In this document: in pieces, positions 26,701 through 35,600 of the stretch
Layout of the letters: each line of letters begins with the position of its first letter
Position numbering within the stretch: the stretch's first letter is position 1
DNA from: a virus
Strand: one strand, 5' to 3'
DNA length: 49,316 bases
Virus record (IMG/VR): IMGVR_UViG_3300036945_000699
Coordinates: 1 to 49,316 of that record
Notes under the pieces: generated by a model
What the model was told of the DNA's origin: nothing
Seen by the model: only the letters and a program-made list of their open reading frames with translations
Database searches by the model: none
Made by a program: the position numbers and the translations under genes

Positions 26701-28211
26701 ATGGTTTAATACACAACGGTACAACATTCGTCACATATAGCTACTTTGGTAGCTATACCTATTACTACACGTCTACAGACGGTATTACATGGACTCAGCG
26801 CACTTGGCCAAGCATGTCTCAGAATGCTGGTCCAAACAGCGCCATCTGGGACGGGTCTAAATTTGTAGCTCCTATGTATGGTGATAATTCTGTATACACC
26901 TCTACGGATGGTACTAGCTGGACAAGAACCTCGCTGTCTTATAGTTATGGCAGTATCGCATACGGTAACGGCAAGTACGTGATGTCGAGACCTGGCCGAA
27001 TTGCGTACTCGACAAATGGCACATCCTGGACCGAGACAACAGTATCTTGGCCGGACTCGAATGGCATGACAGTATCGTATGGTGATGGCGTCTTTGTTTT
27101 GGCAAGCACTGAAACTACGGCAGCGGCTTACTCAGCCGACGGCGTGACTTGGCAACCAGTCACATTGCCAGGCGTGGGCAGATTCTGGCACACTCTAAAG
27201 CCGTCTGCTGGCGACACGGTACCATCTGGAAAGGTTCTAATCGCCGGATATGGCAGCCTAGTCGTCGAAAGCTCTAACTCGGGTGTAACTTGGTCAACAT
27301 TCCACGTGCCATCTACGTACGGCGGGGGGAAGATTACATACTCCAATGGAATGTTTATGGGAGCGTCTGGCTCAGCATCAGATTACATTTATGTCTCTGG
27401 TGACGGAATTAACTGGAGCAGGCAGACAATGCCTGGCTCACAGATCTGGATCCCCGGCGCGTATGACCCTCAAACTAAGAAGTACGTATTTGTAGGTAAA
27501 AACACATCGTCTGTTGCCTACAACTCATCGTCATCTACAACATGGGCAACCGCAACACTACCCAGCTCTCAAGCATGGTCGGAAGTGACTTACAGCAGCG
27601 AATTAGGTATATATCTGGTATCTGCAGTCGGATCTACCGCGGCAGCCATATCGACTAACCTCACAAACTGGACTTCAGTAACGCTACCAGTTGCACCTAG
27701 CAGCCCAGTATCTGCAGTTGACGGTAGATTCTACCTATTCGTAGATAACTCAGCTACAGCGTACTACTCAAGTAATGGTTCCACTTGGACTTCGATGTCA
27801 ATCCCATCTACAGTGACATGGACCCAGGTATTTGGCGGAGTGGGTAATACAAATTACGTAATCTTCAGCCGAACCAGCCTAACTTCCATGTACTCAAGTA
27901 GTGGCACCACCTGGATACAGGCACCAACAAAAACCAGATTTGACGCAGTGACCAATACAAACTGGGTCAAGGGAGCATATTTTGGTAATGTATATGTTGT
28001 AGTTGGCTACGGAACTTACCTAGGCGAGACCTACAACATTGCAGCAGTATCATATGACGGAGTTGACTGGGAGTTTGTTCCTATGGGCCTAGCTAATGGG
28101 GGTACATCCCTAATTGTTGGTACCGATGGGGTATCTAAACTTTCAGTGGCAACATCAAGACCAGAAAGATCTTACACTGCAGCCAGTGTTGGATCAGTAA
28201 CTATAGCTTAG
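23709..28211 (+). CDS. Collagen-stalk fibre with Asp-box beta-propeller head, 1500 residues
   Basis: Residues 1-38 are the N-terminal domain shared with the preceding gene. Residues 39-497 are collagen-like, interrupted near 212-263 ([17 protein letters not shown]) and 363-415 ([17 protein letters not shown]) by a globular module also present in the 19299 fibre. After a linker domain (500-590), residues about 600-1480 hold some twenty motifs of the form S-x-[DN]-G-x-[TS]-W, such as [30 protein letters not shown] and [10 protein letters not shown], spaced about 45 residues apart. These are Asp-box/BNR repeats of sialidase-type propellers. No sialidase Arg triad can be assigned, so carbohydrate binding is more likely than hydrolysis. 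Confidence 0.88.
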   Translation: MPLNFPDSPSVGQQFSSGDYVWEWTGSVWSAVVNESAVGPTGPTGPTGADSTVPGPTGATGAQGATGPTGATGPTGVQGSQGVTGPTGAQGEQGEQGEQGIQGIQGVTGPTGAVGPTGPQGVTGPIGPTGSQGVQGLVGATGPQGEVGATGPTGATGPQGEVGATGPQGDQGVQGDQGIQGETGDTGPTGPQGDQGIQGTTGPTGPTGATGQGIEVLGSYPTIEDLEAAHPTGEPGDAYLIAGYLWVWDVHTSAWLLIGEIQGPTGAIGPTGPQGDQGTQGEPGPTGAAGADGSDGAEGATGPTGAQGDQGIQGETGDTGPTGAVGATGATGATGPQGAQGVQGLQGVQGDTGPTGSAGLDGASFQILGTFATEEEFNISIQSGEAGVAYIVGGHLFFWNVSTEVYDDLGSILGPTGPQGAVGSTGATGQTGPTGASGADGTTGPAGPTGDTGPAGDTGPAGDTGPAGDTGPAGDTGPAGDTGPAGPTGDTGPAGSGIEEDVYPLGSGRNAIVGPFTAGDYILSFEGSGEVVLHSYDGNLPSLYPVAEISNVTEYAKYRITLTVDVDGFVSLSTFTGNVSIQAAAADVINASIGTIAIPASTWTAQPSRVFIPGTSDVQLRVLEYFNEFGFVGMNTGQFNGIFRSTDGYTWTYQAVTGMGGSPSAITYGSGKGIVITTYTGGFAFSADSVSWTGIPHPGTSNDYVASVAFAQDTFVAVAGNGTIFRSTDGINWASSTPLTSGGYRYKILSNGTRLVVISSGKVEYSDDAGLSWVDVSVSNIASDASGKYMNNMFVTYGGSSSPGSNIYHTSPDGVNWTQRTMPATSTWYNIAYGNGMYSAVSYDGAYSYTSTDLISWTQRTSPSSVGLATIAMGYAFGAGRFIAGGWWSPLWVTSTNASSWSVLGTVPGQLTYYGLSVAGSRLYLCTDTVNAFYSDDSGATWNTITMPADELYFVAYKSGVYVAIGYGNYVYTSSTGTGSWTQRSFAGLPNNGTWYANGLIHNGTTFVTYSYFGSYTYYYTSTDGITWTQRTWPSMSQNAGPNSAIWDGSKFVAPMYGDNSVYTSTDGTSWTRTSLSYSYGSIAYGNGKYVMSRPGRIAYSTNGTSWTETTVSWPDSNGMTVSYGDGVFVLASTETTAAAYSADGVTWQPVTLPGVGRFWHTLKPSAGDTVPSGKVLIAGYGSLVVESSNSGVTWSTFHVPSTYGGGKITYSNGMFMGASGSASDYIYVSGDGINWSRQTMPGSQIWIPGAYDPQTKKYVFVGKNTSSVAYNSSSSTTWATATLPSSQAWSEVTYSSELGIYLVSAVGSTAAAISTNLTNWTSVTLPVAPSSPVSAVDGRFYLFVDNSATAYYSSNGSTWTSMSIPSTVTWTQVFGGVGNTNYVIFSRTSLTSMYSSSGTTWIQAPTKTRFDAVTNTNWVKGAYFGNVYVVVGYGTYLGETYNIAAVSYDGVDWEFVPMGLANGGTSLIVGTDGVSKLSVATSRPERSYTAASVGSVTIA
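25056..25163 (+). repeat. 18-bp tandem repeat encoding (GDTGPA)6
   Basis: Six consecutive 18-base units; five are identical and the last differs only in its final, synonymous base. It forms the end of the collagen stalk before the propeller part, so unit gain or loss would change stalk length in steps of six residues. Confidence 0.95.
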
Positions 28212-28220
28212 GATTAAACC

Positions 28221-28475
28221 ATGAGATATGACGTAGATCAGAACACAAAAGAAGTAAGAGTATATGACTCTAATGATGTTGAAATTTTGTACCAGCCAAC
28301 ATGGCCAGATGGTACCGAATGGGCATCTCCAGCTGAAGCTGAGACCTGGGTCACCCAGTACCTGCTAAGTAGATCAGATATGTCTGCAGAACTAGCAGGT
28401 CCTTCGCCAGATAGACCTACAGTGCCTAGACCGCCAGTACTTGAGAAGCCAGTTATTCCTGGAACAGAAGAGTAA
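28221..28475 (+). CDS. Small protein at end of fibre block
   Basis: An 84-residue protein of unknown function. The first 40 residues (MRYDVDQNTKEVRVYDSNDV, then PDGTEWASPAEAETW) form a beta hairpin plus helix, a layout common in small proteins encoded next to fibre genes. The last 20 residues are a proline-rich tail (RPTVPRPPVLEKPVIPG). It may be a fibre assembly chaperone or minor fibre part; position is the only argument. Its stop abuts the stop of the convergent next gene without any terminator between. Confidence 0.6.
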   Translation: MRYDVDQNTKEVRVYDSNDVEILYQPTWPDGTEWASPAEAETWVTQYLLSRSDMSAELAGPSPDRPTVPRPPVLEKPVIPGTEE

Positions 28476-28871
28476 TTAACTAGCCTTCTTGCGTCTAATT
28501 GGCTTACTAATAGGTCTGTTTACTGGATCAATTAGATTGTCAGTGTTGGCAGGGTATACCTGCTGCGACGTGATTGAAGTAGTCGCATTGTGAAGACCTA
28601 AGGTTAGGTCCTTAATGAACTCGATCTCAGTGGAAACCTTTACAACATGCTTTTCAATGTTGTTGACTCGGTCAGCAAGGGAGCTGCCGCCATTTTCCCA
28701 CAGCTGGTGCTCGACTCGTTCCATTCGATCAGACATTGTTCTGCCTTGCTGATCAATACCTAATGCGCCATCAATTCTTTTAGCAATTCGGTACACGGCA
28801 ACGACCGCGCCGATTAGCACACCGAAAGATGTGATTGTGGCAGCAACGGCCATGATTAGTTCGTTAGTCAT
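28476..28871 (-). CDS. DUF2746-like membrane protein with coiled coil
   Basis: A 131-residue protein with one N-terminal membrane segment (about residues 6-28, VAATITSFGVLIGAVVAVY) followed by a region of heptad character (DRMERVEHQLWENGGSSLAD, RVNNIEKHVVKVSTEIEFI). This plan, with the NGGSS phrase, resembles the actinophage DUF2746 family, often found close to lysis genes. It may be a holin-associated or spanin-like protein, but no endolysin is visible here. The basic C-terminus (KPIRRKKAS) would lie in the cytoplasm or bind lipid. It is the only minus-strand gene between two plus-strand blocks. Confidence 0.6.
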   Translation of the reverse strand: MTNELIMAVAATITSFGVLIGAVVAVYRIAKRIDGALGIDQQGRTMSDRMERVEHQLWENGGSSLADRVNNIEKHVVKVSTEIEFIKDLTLGLHNATTSITSQQVYPANTDNLIDPVNRPISKPIRRKKAS

Positions 28872-28918
28872 GTATACTAGTTCCTACAGAGATCTTGCAA
28901 TTAGATTTGCCTTGATCC

Positions 28919-28924
28919 ATTTTA
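28919..28924 (-). promoter_or_regulatory. GGGTAAAAT element upstream of the membrane protein
   Basis: On the minus strand, AGGGTAAAATGG lies about 48 bases upstream of the ATG and resembles the elements before the fibre genes. It would belong to the same promoter class and place this gene among late genes. Confidence 0.35.
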
Positions 28925-29011
28925 CCCTATTAGGGTCCCCCTGATTGGGAGAGGTCTAGCCATTAAGTTGGTCACAACTCCGATCTTTTTGACATCTTTC
29001 GCGTTTTTGAT

Positions 29012-29039
29012 TTGCAAACGCATCTGAAAGGTGTATGCT
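29012..29039 (+). promoter_or_regulatory. Promoter of the primase operon
   Basis: TTGCAA (29012-29017) and TATGCT (29034-29039) are 16 bases apart. Transcription would start near 29046, about 23 bases before the leader reading frame. Confidence 0.55.
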
Positions 29040-29068
29040 GATTAAAGATTTTGAGTTGGAGAGAAAAA

Positions 29069-29113
29069 ATGCGCATTTCTTGCACCCCTAAGGCGGCACC
29101 GCTATGGAGCTAA
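29069..29113 (+). CDS. Possible 14-residue leader peptide overlapping the primase start
   Basis: The reading frame MRISCTPKAAPLWS begins seven bases after GGAGAG, a far better ribosome site than that of the primase itself. It ends 10 bases inside the primase gene. Ribosomes finishing it would be placed right at the primase ATG, so it could act by translational coupling. Nothing shows that the peptide itself has a role. Confidence 0.4.
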   Translation: MRISCTPKAAPLWS

Positions 29114-31779
29114 ACGCCTGGGATAAAGCTAATGGACGACTACTACCTGCTGCTAAATGGTATGCAGAGCATGGTTGGCATGTACTGCCAGTGCATGGTA
29201 TACAGGGCGGTAAATGTACTTGCGGTAAGTCTCACATGGACGCCAAAGAGCGCGGTAAGCACCCAGCATCGCAGAGCGGACAAAAAGACGCCACTACTGA
29301 TATAGCAAAAATCGAGCAGTGGTGGAGTGACAATCCAGAGTTTAATATCGGTATGTACGCTGGTCCTTCGGGATTTTTTGTAATTGACATCGACCCACGG
29401 CATGACGGTGACAAGTCATTTGACAAGCTCATGGATCGAGCTTTAGGCGAGCTACCTCCTACTGTAGAAGCCGTCACCGGCGTCTGGGGGGAGCGCGGAA
29501 CTCGTGGTCGCCACCTAGTCTATAAGTGCGATCCCAATGAGAAATTTATTGGTAACTTCAATAAAGAGGGCCTACCAGGCATCGACATTAAGCACAACGG
29601 ATATGTACTGATTGCTCCTTCAAGGCACGCTTCCGGTGTTTGCTATGAGTGGAAAGCAGGCCACGCACCATGGGAAATCGAAGTAGCTGAGGCCCCAGAA
29701 GAGCTTCTAGCAGTAATTCGCGCAAAAAGTTTAAGAAGTAATGGCACTAGCACCTCATACCAAACCGGCAGCTGGGACTTCCTGTATGACCTAACGGTTA
29801 AAGGTGAAAAGCTAGACATAGATGGAATGCTAGCCGAGGGCCTACAGGAAGGCGAGCGTGCAATCGGTCTATACAAGCTAGCCTGCGGCTTGTCTAATAA
29901 GTTTGGAACAGACGAAGCCGGACGACACGCCGTCGAGTCCACTATGCTCAGGTTCAATGCCGAGATGGTAAACCCACCTATGCACGTCGAGGGTCAAAAC
30001 GGAGTTTTGATGCACACTCGCCGAGCACTCGACTGGGTCTCAAATAATCCTAAGTATGATCTGTTCTGGAACGATCTCAGCGATTGGGTAAAGACCCAGG
30101 GCATGTCGTGGGCTGGAAACGTGACAGATGCTTTCTCTAAGCCAGCAACATCTAAAGACGCATTCGACTACAGCCCTACTCTAATTGTCACTACAGATGA
30201 CGATAGCGTATCTATACCTACGGCCAATGCAGTAGGCGAGCAGATGGCCTCATTTGCAGCACAGGGTAAAGGCCTTAAAGAAGTAGCCCTAGGCGGAAAT
30301 CTCAACCTGCCAAAAGACGTCGACGCTATTTCTGGTGAAGCTGGCGGACGCCCTGGCTATCGAAGCTTAACCGATGTTGGAAATGGTAGACGCTTAGTCG
30401 ACTCTTTTGGCGCTAGCGTTAGATACACTCCAAACGTAGGATGGTTCGTCTGGGATGGCAATTACTGGAAGCCTGACACCCAAATGAAATCTGTCAAAGA
30501 AGTCAGCAAGATGGTGTCAACTGTTGTAGCTAGTGAAGTTGCACTGTACCCATCAGATGACCCGAAAGCTGCTGACCTCGTTAAGCACGCAAACAAGGCT
30601 AAATCTAACTCAGCCATTGAAAACATGATCGCCCAGGCATCTTCCGATGAGAGAATTCAAGTAGTAGTTGAAGAATGGGACAACAATCCATACCTGCTAG
30701 GTGTGAAAAATGGAGTCGTAGATCTTCGCACTGGAGAACTTAAGGCCGGTAGACCGGATCTTCATCTAACAAAAAGATCACCTATTCCATATACTCCCGG
30801 CTTGAGAAATATCAGGTGGGAGTCATTCCTCACCGAGGCTACCAAGGGCGATGTTGAGCTCCAGGAGTGGCTACAACGGGCAGTTGGATATACCCTTACT
30901 GGTCTAAATAGCCAAGACATTATGTTTCTAATCTACGGTCCACCTGGATCCGGTAAGAACACTTTTATTGAAACAGTCTTTGAAGCTCTAGGAAAGTCAG
31001 AATACGCTTGGGCTCTAGATTCAAACATTCTAGCTCTGGGCGACCGAGTTAGTTCAACCGACGAGTACCACATGGCGGAACTACGAGGACGTCGCATGAT
31101 CTGGGTAGACGAGTTGCCCGAGTCAGAGCGCATTAAAGAGAACCAGGTAAAGAAGTTGACCGGTTCTGGAACTATTCAAGGACGTTCACCAGGTGAGCGA
31201 CCAATCCAGTTCACGTCTCAAGGTAAACTTTGGATCTCAACTAACCACAGGCCTATCATCACTGATGATGCTATGTGGCGTCGTATGCGTCCAATTCCTC
31301 TAATCAATAAGCCAGAAAAGCCAGATACAACTCTTAAGCCGTATCTTGCAGACCCAGAGGGTGCACTTCCTGCAGTCCTATCGTGGGCGATTGATGGCGC
31401 AGTTAAGTACCTAACATCAAGTCAGCTAGATCCACTGGGATGGTGTGCGGTTGTCAAAGAAGCACACGATTCTTACAAAAAGAATGAAGACAGAATCGGT
31501 GCATTCCTGGAAGAGGAAGCTAGAGAATCAGCTGGTGGCAGCTTGAACCTAAGCGATCTGTACAGACTGTACGGAATGTGGAGCAACGCTAGAGGCGAGA
31601 AGCCGCTTTCGCAGATTGGCTTCACTAGAAAACTTGCCGACAGAGGCTTAATTGTTGAAGGTACAGGAACTAGGGCCATACTAAAGGGCTACATAATGAT
31701 GCCTAGAGAGGTGCCTCAGGCCCCCGTGGTAGACTTTAGCCAGCACGTAAAATATGCAACCCCGAACGTAAGCATCTAG
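29104..31779 (+). CDS. Bifunctional primase-polymerase with superfamily 3 helicase
   Basis: Replication protein of 891 residues. The N-terminal part is an archaeo-eukaryotic-type primase-polymerase: KWYAEHGWHVLPVHG opening, a CTCGKSH zinc-type loop, GKHPAS, and the catalytic pair Asp95/Asp97 (FVIDIDPR), with GRHLVYK later. The C-terminal part is a D5/P4-type helicase: Walker A GPPGSGKN at residues 612-619, Walker B MIWVDELPE, and sensor LWISTNHRP. It would unwind the template and prime DNA synthesis for the DNA polymerase encoded on the minus strand. The start ATG has only a weak, distant AAGG, see the overlapping leader peptide. Confidence 0.92.
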   Translation: MELNAWDKANGRLLPAAKWYAEHGWHVLPVHGIQGGKCTCGKSHMDAKERGKHPASQSGQKDATTDIAKIEQWWSDNPEFNIGMYAGPSGFFVIDIDPRHDGDKSFDKLMDRALGELPPTVEAVTGVWGERGTRGRHLVYKCDPNEKFIGNFNKEGLPGIDIKHNGYVLIAPSRHASGVCYEWKAGHAPWEIEVAEAPEELLAVIRAKSLRSNGTSTSYQTGSWDFLYDLTVKGEKLDIDGMLAEGLQEGERAIGLYKLACGLSNKFGTDEAGRHAVESTMLRFNAEMVNPPMHVEGQNGVLMHTRRALDWVSNNPKYDLFWNDLSDWVKTQGMSWAGNVTDAFSKPATSKDAFDYSPTLIVTTDDDSVSIPTANAVGEQMASFAAQGKGLKEVALGGNLNLPKDVDAISGEAGGRPGYRSLTDVGNGRRLVDSFGASVRYTPNVGWFVWDGNYWKPDTQMKSVKEVSKMVSTVVASEVALYPSDDPKAADLVKHANKAKSNSAIENMIAQASSDERIQVVVEEWDNNPYLLGVKNGVVDLRTGELKAGRPDLHLTKRSPIPYTPGLRNIRWESFLTEATKGDVELQEWLQRAVGYTLTGLNSQDIMFLIYGPPGSGKNTFIETVFEALGKSEYAWALDSNILALGDRVSSTDEYHMAELRGRRMIWVDELPESERIKENQVKKLTGSGTIQGRSPGERPIQFTSQGKLWISTNHRPIITDDAMWRRMRPIPLINKPEKPDTTLKPYLADPEGALPAVLSWAIDGAVKYLTSSQLDPLGWCAVVKEAHDSYKKNEDRIGAFLEEEARESAGGSLNLSDLYRLYGMWSNARGEKPLSQIGFTRKLADRGLIVEGTGTRAILKGYIMMPREVPQAPVVDFSQHVKYATPNVSI

Positions 31780-31786
31780 GAGAGAC

Positions 31787-32623
31787 ATGAAACTATTTAT
31801 TGCAACACCAATGTATGGCGGAATCGCTAAAAATAACTACACTATCTCCCTACAAAACTTAATAGTAAAGCTAAGCCAAGCCGGACACTCGATAACTACT
31901 ACCACAGTGGGAAACGAAAGCCTGATTACTAGAGCAAGAAACACTCTTGCCCACAAGTTCATGAACTCTGACTGTGAAGCATTGCTATTCATTGACGCGG
32001 ACCATGGTTGGAATGCAGATGACGTCGTAAAAATGATCGAGTGTGGAAAAGACTTTATTGGTGCGATCTACCCGATGAAGGGCATCAACTGGGAGAACGT
32101 ACGGTTGGCGGCTCAGCTGAATAAGGAAAATCTAGAGGCGTACTCGGGGCATTTTGCACTTAACTTTCTAGATGAAGAGCAGAAGTTTCAAGTTGACCAG
32201 CCATTCAAGGTAAAAGATATTGGTACTGGAATGCTCTTCTTGACCAGAAAAGTATTTGAAGACCTAAAGCCGTACTGCAAGCAATATAAGAACAACAACG
32301 TCGGCAACACCGGAATCGAATTTGGCGGGATGGTGACGGAGTACTTCACCACTTTTGTCGACGAGAATCAGATACTCCTATCTGAAGACTACGCCCTATG
32401 CAGAATGTGGCAGGCCCAGGGCGGCGAGGTTTGGTCAGCACCATGGGTGCGAATCACGCACTCGGGTGACTACAACTTCTCTGGTCAGTTCGCCAACATG
32501 CTTGAGATAAACCAGGAACGACAGAACATCCTAAAGAAGATTGAAACCGACATGGGGCAAGCACCTGGCGATCTAGTAGAAGAACCTACAGAAGCAGAAA
32601 ATAAAGAATCTTCAGAGCAGTAA
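31787..32623 (+). CDS. GT-A type glycosyltransferase
   Basis: A 278-residue protein with a glycosyltransferase A fold. It opens KLFIATPMYGGIAKNN, has TVGNESLITRARN before the nucleotide site, and the metal-binding DxD at Asp70-Asp72 (LLFIDADHGWNADDV). GTGMLFLTRKVFE and SEDYALCRMWQAQGGEVW are the acceptor-side blocks. It resembles the phage and Anp1/Mnn9-like transferases. The last 25 residues are acidic and unstructured. A strong AGGAGAG precedes the ATG. The acceptor may be a virion protein, DNA or a cell-surface sugar; nothing in the sequence decides this. Confidence 0.78.
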   Translation: MKLFIATPMYGGIAKNNYTISLQNLIVKLSQAGHSITTTTVGNESLITRARNTLAHKFMNSDCEALLFIDADHGWNADDVVKMIECGKDFIGAIYPMKGINWENVRLAAQLNKENLEAYSGHFALNFLDEEQKFQVDQPFKVKDIGTGMLFLTRKVFEDLKPYCKQYKNNNVGNTGIEFGGMVTEYFTTFVDENQILLSEDYALCRMWQAQGGEVWSAPWVRITHSGDYNFSGQFANMLEINQERQNILKKIETDMGQAPGDLVEEPTEAENKESSEQ

Positions 32624-32710
32624 GACATCGCCTAAATATTTCAAAAAATATTGCATGATTTGCTCATGTGTGTAGTAGCATAATCTTAAGCTCTAATTTA
32701 AGGAGAGACC

Positions 32711-32977
32711 ATGGCTCTAGCTGAACGCCTTCGTGCAGCTACAGAAACCTATCACAATACCTTCATCTGTAAATTGATGCAGGTTACCTTAGACCCAAAA
32801 CTCACGCGGGATGATGTAGACGCCTTTATTAAGATTATTAATTCTAGGCCACTTGACGAGGACCATGTGCCGAACATCCGACTCTCACAGGCTCTGCGTG
32901 ACGAAGGTTATGATGTAAGTGCTAGTGCTGTAGATAGACACCGTCGTGGTACATGTTCATGCAATAGGCTAAAGTAG
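32711..32977 (+). CDS. Small helix-turn-helix-like DNA-binding protein
   Basis: An 88-residue, mostly helical protein. The end LSQALRDEGYDVSASAVDRH, followed by RRGTCSC, looks like a winged or simple helix-turn-helix in which SASAVDRHRRG is the recognition helix. Similar small proteins occur in actinophages near the metallophosphoesterase. TAAGGAGAG gives a strong ribosome site, and its 87-base upstream gap is AT-rich (TTGCAT at 32651 and CATAAT at 32679, spacing not ideal). It could regulate the genes downstream or take part in DNA packaging; unproven. Confidence 0.6.
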   Translation: MALAERLRAATETYHNTFICKLMQVTLDPKLTRDDVDAFIKIINSRPLDEDHVPNIRLSQALRDEGYDVSASAVDRHRRGTCSCNRLK

Positions 32978-32985
32978 GGAGACTC

Positions 32986-34182
32986 ATGAGCCTGTCAGAG
33001 AAATTAGAAAAATTACGTTCACCAGGTCAAAGCGGATCTGACGTTAGAGTAACAAAAACACCAGAAGACTGGCGTCCACGAATGGACTTGGACACAGCCA
33101 GGGGCGGGTTTGTAGTAGGTACCCCTAGAGCTGCGGGAGAAGTTACAGACGCCTCTACAGTGCTAGAAGAGTTTGGCCTCAGCGCTCAGGAGTGGTGTGT
33201 AACCTCTATGCGTAGAGGTAAGTGGCAGAAACATGATGGTGATTGGCTAGAGTCAGTCCGTGTAAACCTAGTACCAGCGACAGGTTCAGTTGGAGATCAA
33301 CTAGATGTAGAGAAATTAGCAGATCAGCTAAAGAAGTGGCGTCCAGCTAAAGGCATAAAGAAGTCTACCGGCGAGGGCGCTTTTTTGATTGCAGCCGCAG
33401 ACCAACAGATTGGTAAAAAGGCTAATGGAGCTGGCACAGAGCAATCAATAGACAGAATCTTAACTTTGACAGAGAAGGCGGTGAACAGATTTGAAGCTTA
33501 TAAAAAGGCTGGTATTTCTCCTGGAACTATATGCTTGGCGCTACTCGGCGACCACGTGGAAGGAAACGTCAGCCAAGGCGGACGACTCCAAGGACTAGCA
33601 GCATCTGACTTAGGGTTAACGGAGCAAACTAGAGTCGCACGTCGTCTCTTGCTTGCGCAGATAAAGGCACTTGCACCTCTAGTCGACAGACTTGTTGTTC
33701 CTGTAATCAATGGAAACCACGACGAGGTGACTCGTCAGGTTGCAGCGGACCCGGCTGACGGCTGGAACGTGGAGATTGCATCTGCAGTTCAAGATATTTG
33801 CGCCGAGAACCCGGAGCTATCGCACGTAGAATTTAGATACCCAAGCTCGGGGCATCAAACCCTGACTATAGACATTCAGGGCACAATGCTAGGCCTGTTC
33901 CATGGACATCAAGCAAATCAAAACAATGTCATGAAGTATCTATCACAGCAAGCAGCGGGGCAGACAGCTCTGGGCGGAGCTGACGTTTGGATTTCAGGAC
34001 ACTTCCACAACTTTAGAGCTATGGACATCGGTGAGCGACTGTGGCTCCAAGCCCCGACCACTGACCCAGGTAGCGAGTGGTTCCGCGATAGAGCTGGTAT
34101 GGAATCAAAGCCCGGGCTACTCACTATGATTATTGGCGGAGAGTACTCCCCTAGAGATTTCATTTCAGTAATGGGCGTATAG
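32986..34182 (+). CDS. Calcineurin-like metallophosphoesterase
   Basis: A 398-residue protein with a two-metal phosphoesterase domain in the C-terminal two thirds: AADQQIGK, LLGDHVEGN (Asp189), INGNHDE (Asn244, His245), LFHGHQ and SGHFHNF (His339, His341). The full set of ligands is present. Related phage proteins are called SbcD-like nucleases, and a role in DNA end processing or cyclic nucleotide cleavage is possible. The N-terminal 120 residues (FGLSAQEWCVTSMRRGKWQK) form a separate domain, perhaps DNA-binding. Confidence 0.85.
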   Translation: MSLSEKLEKLRSPGQSGSDVRVTKTPEDWRPRMDLDTARGGFVVGTPRAAGEVTDASTVLEEFGLSAQEWCVTSMRRGKWQKHDGDWLESVRVNLVPATGSVGDQLDVEKLADQLKKWRPAKGIKKSTGEGAFLIAAADQQIGKKANGAGTEQSIDRILTLTEKAVNRFEAYKKAGISPGTICLALLGDHVEGNVSQGGRLQGLAASDLGLTEQTRVARRLLLAQIKALAPLVDRLVVPVINGNHDEVTRQVAADPADGWNVEIASAVQDICAENPELSHVEFRYPSSGHQTLTIDIQGTMLGLFHGHQANQNNVMKYLSQQAAGQTALGGADVWISGHFHNFRAMDIGERLWLQAPTTDPGSEWFRDRAGMESKPGLLTMIIGGEYSPRDFISVMGV

Positions 34183-34183
34183 G

Positions 34184-34834
34184 GTGGAAAAAGATTTTTT
34201 TAAGGATTTCTATAAATTCAACATATATGTTGGAAGTTTAGCTAGAAGCGGCAGCACTTATTTAAAATATTCAATAGAAAACGAGTACACGCCGCAGGTA
34301 TCTATAGATAAGAGCCACAACCCTGGGATTCATCAAAATAGAGTTAACGGAATTTTTAACTGCGATGAATTTGTTTTTGCTGCTCGACCACCTAGGGATA
34401 CCTTAAAGTCGCAATTAATTTGGAGATTATCAGATCAACGGCTCACACCTCCTGTAGTTAAATCACTACTAGATGAAGCAACCGAACTCTGGGAGATTGT
34501 ACTAACATCCCCCAGAGAATTTTTTATTGTCGACTTCGACTCAATTACATCAAAAGAATCAGAAATAATTTCTGCCTTAGAGGCTAAAAATCCAGCCCTA
34601 AAAGAGTTAAAGTCAAAGACCCCTTTAAGCGTAGATAAGGTAAAGTTAGAGCTAGAAAAATCTAGCAAGGATGGAATGGGCCCAAAGCAATACTTAGAGC
34701 GAGGTCACCTGCCGAGGGAGGTCTCTAAGCACAATGACCTTGCGGAATCGATACTAGAATCTATATCGTATACTCGCAGGCTCGGGTATCTGGACAGCCT
34801 ATACCAAGACCTGATTAGGCACAAGAGGGTGTAA
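34184..34834 (+). CDS. Sulfotransferase-like protein
   Basis: A 216-residue protein with the two PAPS-binding signatures of sulfotransferases. The 5'-phosphosulfate loop is ARSGSTYLKYS (residues about 20-30), and the 3'-phosphate motif is ARPPRDTLKS with Arg68 and Ser76. The spacing is right for a compact family member. It would transfer sulfate from PAPS to a sugar hydroxyl or to tyrosine. The next gene encodes a PAPS-forming type of kinase, which strongly supports this reading. It starts at GTG one base after the phosphoesterase stop; codon use is more AT-rich than its neighbours. Confidence 0.72.
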   Translation: MEKDFFKDFYKFNIYVGSLARSGSTYLKYSIENEYTPQVSIDKSHNPGIHQNRVNGIFNCDEFVFAARPPRDTLKSQLIWRLSDQRLTPPVVKSLLDEATELWEIVLTSPREFFIVDFDSITSKESEIISALEAKNPALKELKSKTPLSVDKVKLELEKSSKDGMGPKQYLERGHLPREVSKHNDLAESILESISYTRRLGYLDSLYQDLIRHKRV

Positions 34835-34835
34835 T

Positions 34836-35600
34836 TTGATAATTCTACTGTACGGGCTACCTGGAACAGGAAAGACAGCTTTAGCAGAAAAACTCCTGGA
34901 TCATGTTGACGCTATCCACCTTAACGCGGACCAGGTAAGAGCCGACCTGAGCTCGGACTTGGGATTTTCAATCGAGGATAGATTAGAGCAAGCCAGACGA
35001 TTAGGGGCGATGTCTAGACTGCTAGCTAGTCAAGGTAGAATCGTGGTTGTTGATTTCATCAACCCAACCCCGGAAACACGAGCAGCATTTGGCGCAGCCG
35101 ACCTCAGGGTTTGGGTAAATAGGCTAGATAAAGGTAGATTCGAGGATACTAACTCCATTTGGCAAGTACCCGCTAACGCCGAATATGATCTAGAAATTAC
35201 TATCGGGCTATCGCTAGAAGAAGAGAAAAATAGAATCTTAGAGAAAACCAGTCTGATTGATTGGAAAGCACCTACAACACTTATGCTAGGTAGGTACCAA
35301 CCTTGGCACGAGGGACACGAGGCACTAAAAGATGAAGCACACAAAAGAACAGAGCAAGTTCTACTGGGCATTAGGGATACGCACGGCACTTCGGAAAAAG
35401 ATCCGCTCACTCATGATGAAGTTGTCGGATACATACGTCAAAATAGCAAGGAACGAGTGGGGACCTTAATTCTTAGGCTACCTAACATCACTAACATCGT
35501 GTACGGCAGAGACGTTGGCTACAAGATCGAGAAGATCGAGCTAAGCCCTGAGATGCAAGAAGTATCGGCGACTAAGAAACGCGAGGAGCTCGGGCTATGA
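34836..35600 (+). CDS. APS kinase (CysC-like) fused to HxGH nucleotidyltransferase
   Basis: A 254-residue fusion. Residues 1-140 are an adenylylsulfate kinase domain: Walker A GLPGTGKT (7-14), LNADQVRADLSSDLGFS and VVDFINPTPETR, matching the APS-binding segments. Residues 148-254 are a cytidylyltransferase-fold domain with GRYQPWHEGH (His158, His161) and the closing SATKKRE motif. ATP sulfurylase belongs to the same superfamily but is much longer, so the second domain could be a reduced sulfurylase or another nucleotidyltransferase. The start is TTG, one base after the preceding stop. With the sulfotransferase it forms a candidate route to PAPS and sulfation. Confidence 0.82.
   Translation: MIILLYGLPGTGKTALAEKLLDHVDAIHLNADQVRADLSSDLGFSIEDRLEQARRLGAMSRLLASQGRIVVVDFINPTPETRAAFGAADLRVWVNRLDKGRFEDTNSIWQVPANAEYDLEITIGLSLEEEKNRILEKTSLIDWKAPTTLMLGRYQPWHEGHEALKDEAHKRTEQVLLGIRDTHGTSEKDPLTHDEVVGYIRQNSKERVGTLILRLPNITNIVYGRDVGYKIEKIELSPEMQEVSATKKREELGL

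Noticed and set aside
28872-29068. Further gene or tRNA in the largest intergenic gap
   Set aside because: No reading frame of support and no cloverleaf was seen. The gap holds two divergent promoters only. No tRNA was recognised elsewhere either.
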